A stretch of 64,000 nt of DNA from Rubinisphaera italica (lineage in GTDB: Bacteria; Planctomycetota; Planctomycetia; Planctomycetales; Planctomycetaceae), in contig NZ_SJPG01000001.1 in NCBI RefSeq assembly GCF_007859715.1, forward strand, positions 4,640,001 through 4,704,000. The letters run 5' to 3'. Below, piece by piece: positions 62,063 to 64,000 of this stretch (the first letter of the stretch is position 1; every line of letters begins with the position of its first letter). The notes under the pieces were generated by a model, which did not search any database, had not been told where the DNA came from, and worked only from the letters and a program-made list of their open reading frames with translations. The position numbers and the translations under genes were made by a program.

Positions 62063-64000
62063 ATGCGGGACTTGATTCTCAAAATATGCTTGCCGGCAAT
62101 TTTATGTCTTGTCTTGCAGCCTGCGCGGTTAATTGGTGAGGAAAATACGCCCGAAATCCATTTGCGATTTGTGAGCAAAAGCTGGTCGAGCATTCTGAAA
62201 GAACTGGCCGAAGACACCGGCCAGCAACTGGTGATGCCGAAGGCTCCACGAGGTCGTTTGAGTCGCTACGATCGCAATCCCTATACGCCAGCCGATGCGA
62301 TTCAGATTCTCAATCAGGAATTGGAATCGACTGGATTTCGTATTATGGACAAGGGCAAGTTTCTGATTGTCCTGGAAGATGATCAGTTTCGGCAGCGATA
62401 TTCTCCGTATGTCAATGAGACAAAAGATCCCAATACCGTCAAGAAATCTGGCGAAGTGTCACATCTTCAGATGACTCAGACTTCGAAACAAATTCCAGCC
62501 CAGAGGATTGAACAAGCTGCATTTGAGGAAGTCACTGCCGCTTCTGAGAAGAATTCTCAAGAAGCGCTGGCGATTGAACCCAAGTTTCTCAATGCGACTG
62601 CTCTGGCGCGGCAAGTTTATGATATTTACGGGGACCATGCCGAGTTGATTGAAGAAGGTCCACTCGGGTTGCCTGCGTTTAAGGTTTCTGTTCCGAGTGA
62701 TGGGAAAACTCTTCCTGTGACATTCACGATGGGAATCGATCAGCAGTCCAATCGAATTATTCTGGTTGCCGAGAAAGCTGCCCGTGAGAAACTGGTTGGA
62801 GTGATGGATGTTCTGGATCAGGCAGCCGACAAAAGTCGGGCGACTCCGAAAGACAAATCCACCGAAGTGATGTTTGCGCCTCAGGAAGTTCACGAAGCGA
62901 CGAGCAAACAACTACCGAAAATCCTGGCGCAGGTTCAACAGGCTGCTACGCAGAATGAACAAGCCCCAACCAGTCCCACACAGCCGACTCCCGAAAATCC
63001 AGCACAGCCTGGACCGTCAGCCGACTTAAATGCAATTCTCGATCAGATTCGTGGTGATGTGAGCATTGAAGCATTGAACGAACTGGGGCTGTTGATTTTG
63101 CGTGGTAACGAAGCCGATGTGGAATCGGTGATGCAGATTGTTCGTGCTATCGAAACGATGAGTGCCGGGACGACTCCGGAAATTCATTTGCGTTATTTGA
63201 CACAGGTCAACAGCGAAGGATTGGCAACACTGCTCAACAGTGTTTATGAGTCTGTGCAATCGACCGATCAACGAGCCAGTCGTCAGAATCGGCCGGTGAA
63301 TTTGATTCCGGTCGTCCAACCAAATGCGGTTTTGATTGTCGCTCCATCGATTGAAATGGAAGCGGTCAAGCAGTTGATTGACGAACTCGATCAGGAAGTC
63401 GATCCGAAACTACAACTCCAGTTATTCCGTTTGAAAAATGCAGGTGCGGCTGAAGCGGTTACCGTGATTGAAGAGTTTTATGAAGAGCGTCCCGGCCTGG
63501 GAACTCGTGTTCGGATAACAGCCGATACACGTACGAATTCGCTGATTGTGCAAGCCGATCCTCGCGATCTGAAAGAAATCAGTAAGCTGATTCACGATCT
63601 CGATAAAGATGAATCGCATGCGATTTCACGTCTGCAAATTATCCCCTTAAAAAATGCTGTCGCCGAGGAACTGGCAGAGTTCATTAATACTGCACTCGAT
63701 GAAGCGTTGAATCCACGACAGTCGACGCAGCAGGGAAATCAGCAGCAGAATAATCAGCCGAAATCATTTGTCCTCGAATTCCTGGCGGGCTCTGGCACAC
63801 AGGCAGAACTTGTTCGATCAGGGATCCTCTCAGACGTACGCATCTCGGCCGATCCACGCACTAACAGTTTGACTGTGATTGCTCCGGAACGATCATTGCC
63901 GTTGATCACTGCACTGATTCAATCACTCGATCAGCCTTCTGATGCAGAAGCGGAAGTGAAAGTCTTCACACTGATACATGCTGATGCCGCTGCTTCGTTA
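62063..64000 (+). CDS. Secretin (GspD-like) with multiple N-domain repeats, runs off the window
   Basis: 646 codons are visible; the gene continues past the window end. ATG 62063; signal peptide MRDLILKICLPAILCLVLQP. After a N0-like segment (HLRFVSKSWSSILKELAEDT) come several secretin N1-type (NolW) modules: PKLQLQLFRLKNAGAAEAVT, RVRITADTRTNSLIVQADP, LKEISKLIHDLDKDE, then SRLQIIPLKNAVAEELAEFI with a Gln/Asn-rich insert (QSTQQGNQQQNNQPKS), and DVRISADPRTNSLTVIAPE. The barrel domain would follow. Secretins form the outer-membrane pore of type II secretion or type IV pili, in concert with a GspE ATPase such as the one at 35043. Confidence 0.88.
   Translation, partial: MRDLILKICLPAILCLVLQPARLIGEENTPEIHLRFVSKSWSSILKELAEDTGQQLVMPKAPRGRLSRYDRNPYTPADAIQILNQELESTGFRIMDKGKFLIVLEDDQFRQRYSPYVNETKDPNTVKKSGEVSHLQMTQTSKQIPAQRIEQAAFEEVTAASEKNSQEALAIEPKFLNATALARQVYDIYGDHAELIEEGPLGLPAFKVSVPSDGKTLPVTFTMGIDQQSNRIILVAEKAAREKLVGVMDVLDQAADKSRATPKDKSTEVMFAPQEVHEATSKQLPKILAQVQQAATQNEQAPTSPTQPTPENPAQPGPSADLNAILDQIRGDVSIEALNELGLLILRGNEADVESVMQIVRAIETMSAGTTPEIHLRYLTQVNSEGLATLLNSVYESVQSTDQRASRQNRPVNLIPVVQPNAVLIVAPSIEMEAVKQLIDELDQEVDPKLQLQLFRLKNAGAAEAVTVIEEFYEERPGLGTRVRITADTRTNSLIVQADPRDLKEISKLIHDLDKDESHAISRLQIIPLKNAVAEELAEFINTALDEALNPRQSTQQGNQQQNNQPKSFVLEFLAGSGTQAELVRSGILSDVRISADPRTNSLTVIAPERSLPLITALIQSLDQPSDAEAEVKVFTLIHADAAASL

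Noticed and set aside
1..64000. tRNA, rRNA, tmRNA and SRP RNA genes
   Set aside because: Read for by eye in the intergenic stretches; no cloverleaf with TTCGA arm or other conserved RNA core was found with confidence. A tRNA scan would settle this.

Overview
The window looks like a chromosomal segment of a planctomycete (Planctomycetota, most likely the Planctomycetaceae/Rubinisphaera-Gimesia side; the genus is not decided). Reasons: roughly 50% GC; a zinc-ribbon Ser/Thr kinase next to an FHA-kinase; a secreted protein with dockerin-type EF-hand repeats; a giant PQQ/TPR secreted protein; DUF1570-like HExxH metallopeptidase; signal-peptide GspE; intergenic space filled with several families of short palindromic repeats.

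Layout. 0-8 kb: HEAT-repeat protein, a frameshifted DUF1963-like gene, a complete IS30 element (3043-4142) that has cut the 3' end off a transmembrane Ser/Thr kinase with a WD40-like tail, then the FHA-kinase that begins the same operon. 8.4-19.2 kb: metallopeptidase with its own terminator, OPT transporter, cytochrome P450, csrA, leuC-leuD, dockerin protein, and a lipoprotein that is an acyl-carrier-protein look-alike with Glu at the phosphopantetheine Ser position. 19.4-20.8 kb: two unassigned genes separated by repeats. 21-31 kb: housekeeping core (ffh, purB, a DUF433/DUF5615 antitoxin-toxin pair, rpsO-pnp with terminators, a soluble NtrB-like histidine kinase coupled to an ApbE-like flavin transferase). 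31-45 kb: RsbU-type phosphatase with a membrane sensor, DUF368 lipid-carrier translocase, CvpA-like protein and a signal-peptide-bearing GspE ATPase, then RbsD/FucU, ASCH, methyltransferase and an APC-like membrane protein in one run, then the 1576-residue PQQ/TPR protein. 45.5-48.5 kb: a tandem esterase-lipase fusion.

48.6-59 kb is a decayed accessory island. It holds a 5'-truncated cyclophilin, an orphan Rhs C-terminus split by an ISAs1 element with a perfect 10-bp target duplication, two immunity-like genes, a second toxin-like remnant, a second ISAs1 element with a frameshift and no target duplication, and directly behind it a 5'-truncated subtilase of the IetS kind whose usual AAA ATPase partner is gone. 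Then come the remains of a REP-associated tyrosine transposase (RAYT) flanked by inverted palindromes, and an IS4-family element. 59-64 kb returns to ordinary genes: a Sel1-repeat protein, a lipoprotein and the start of a secretin (GspD-like), which would work with the GspE at 35 kb.

The strongest themes are (i) at least eight families of palindromic intergenic repeats, one of them flanking its probable RAYT mobiliser, (ii) gene fragments that begin exactly where such a repeat or an IS ends, and (iii) remnants of toxin-immunity and defence modules. No CRISPR array, rRNA or tRNA gene was recognised.
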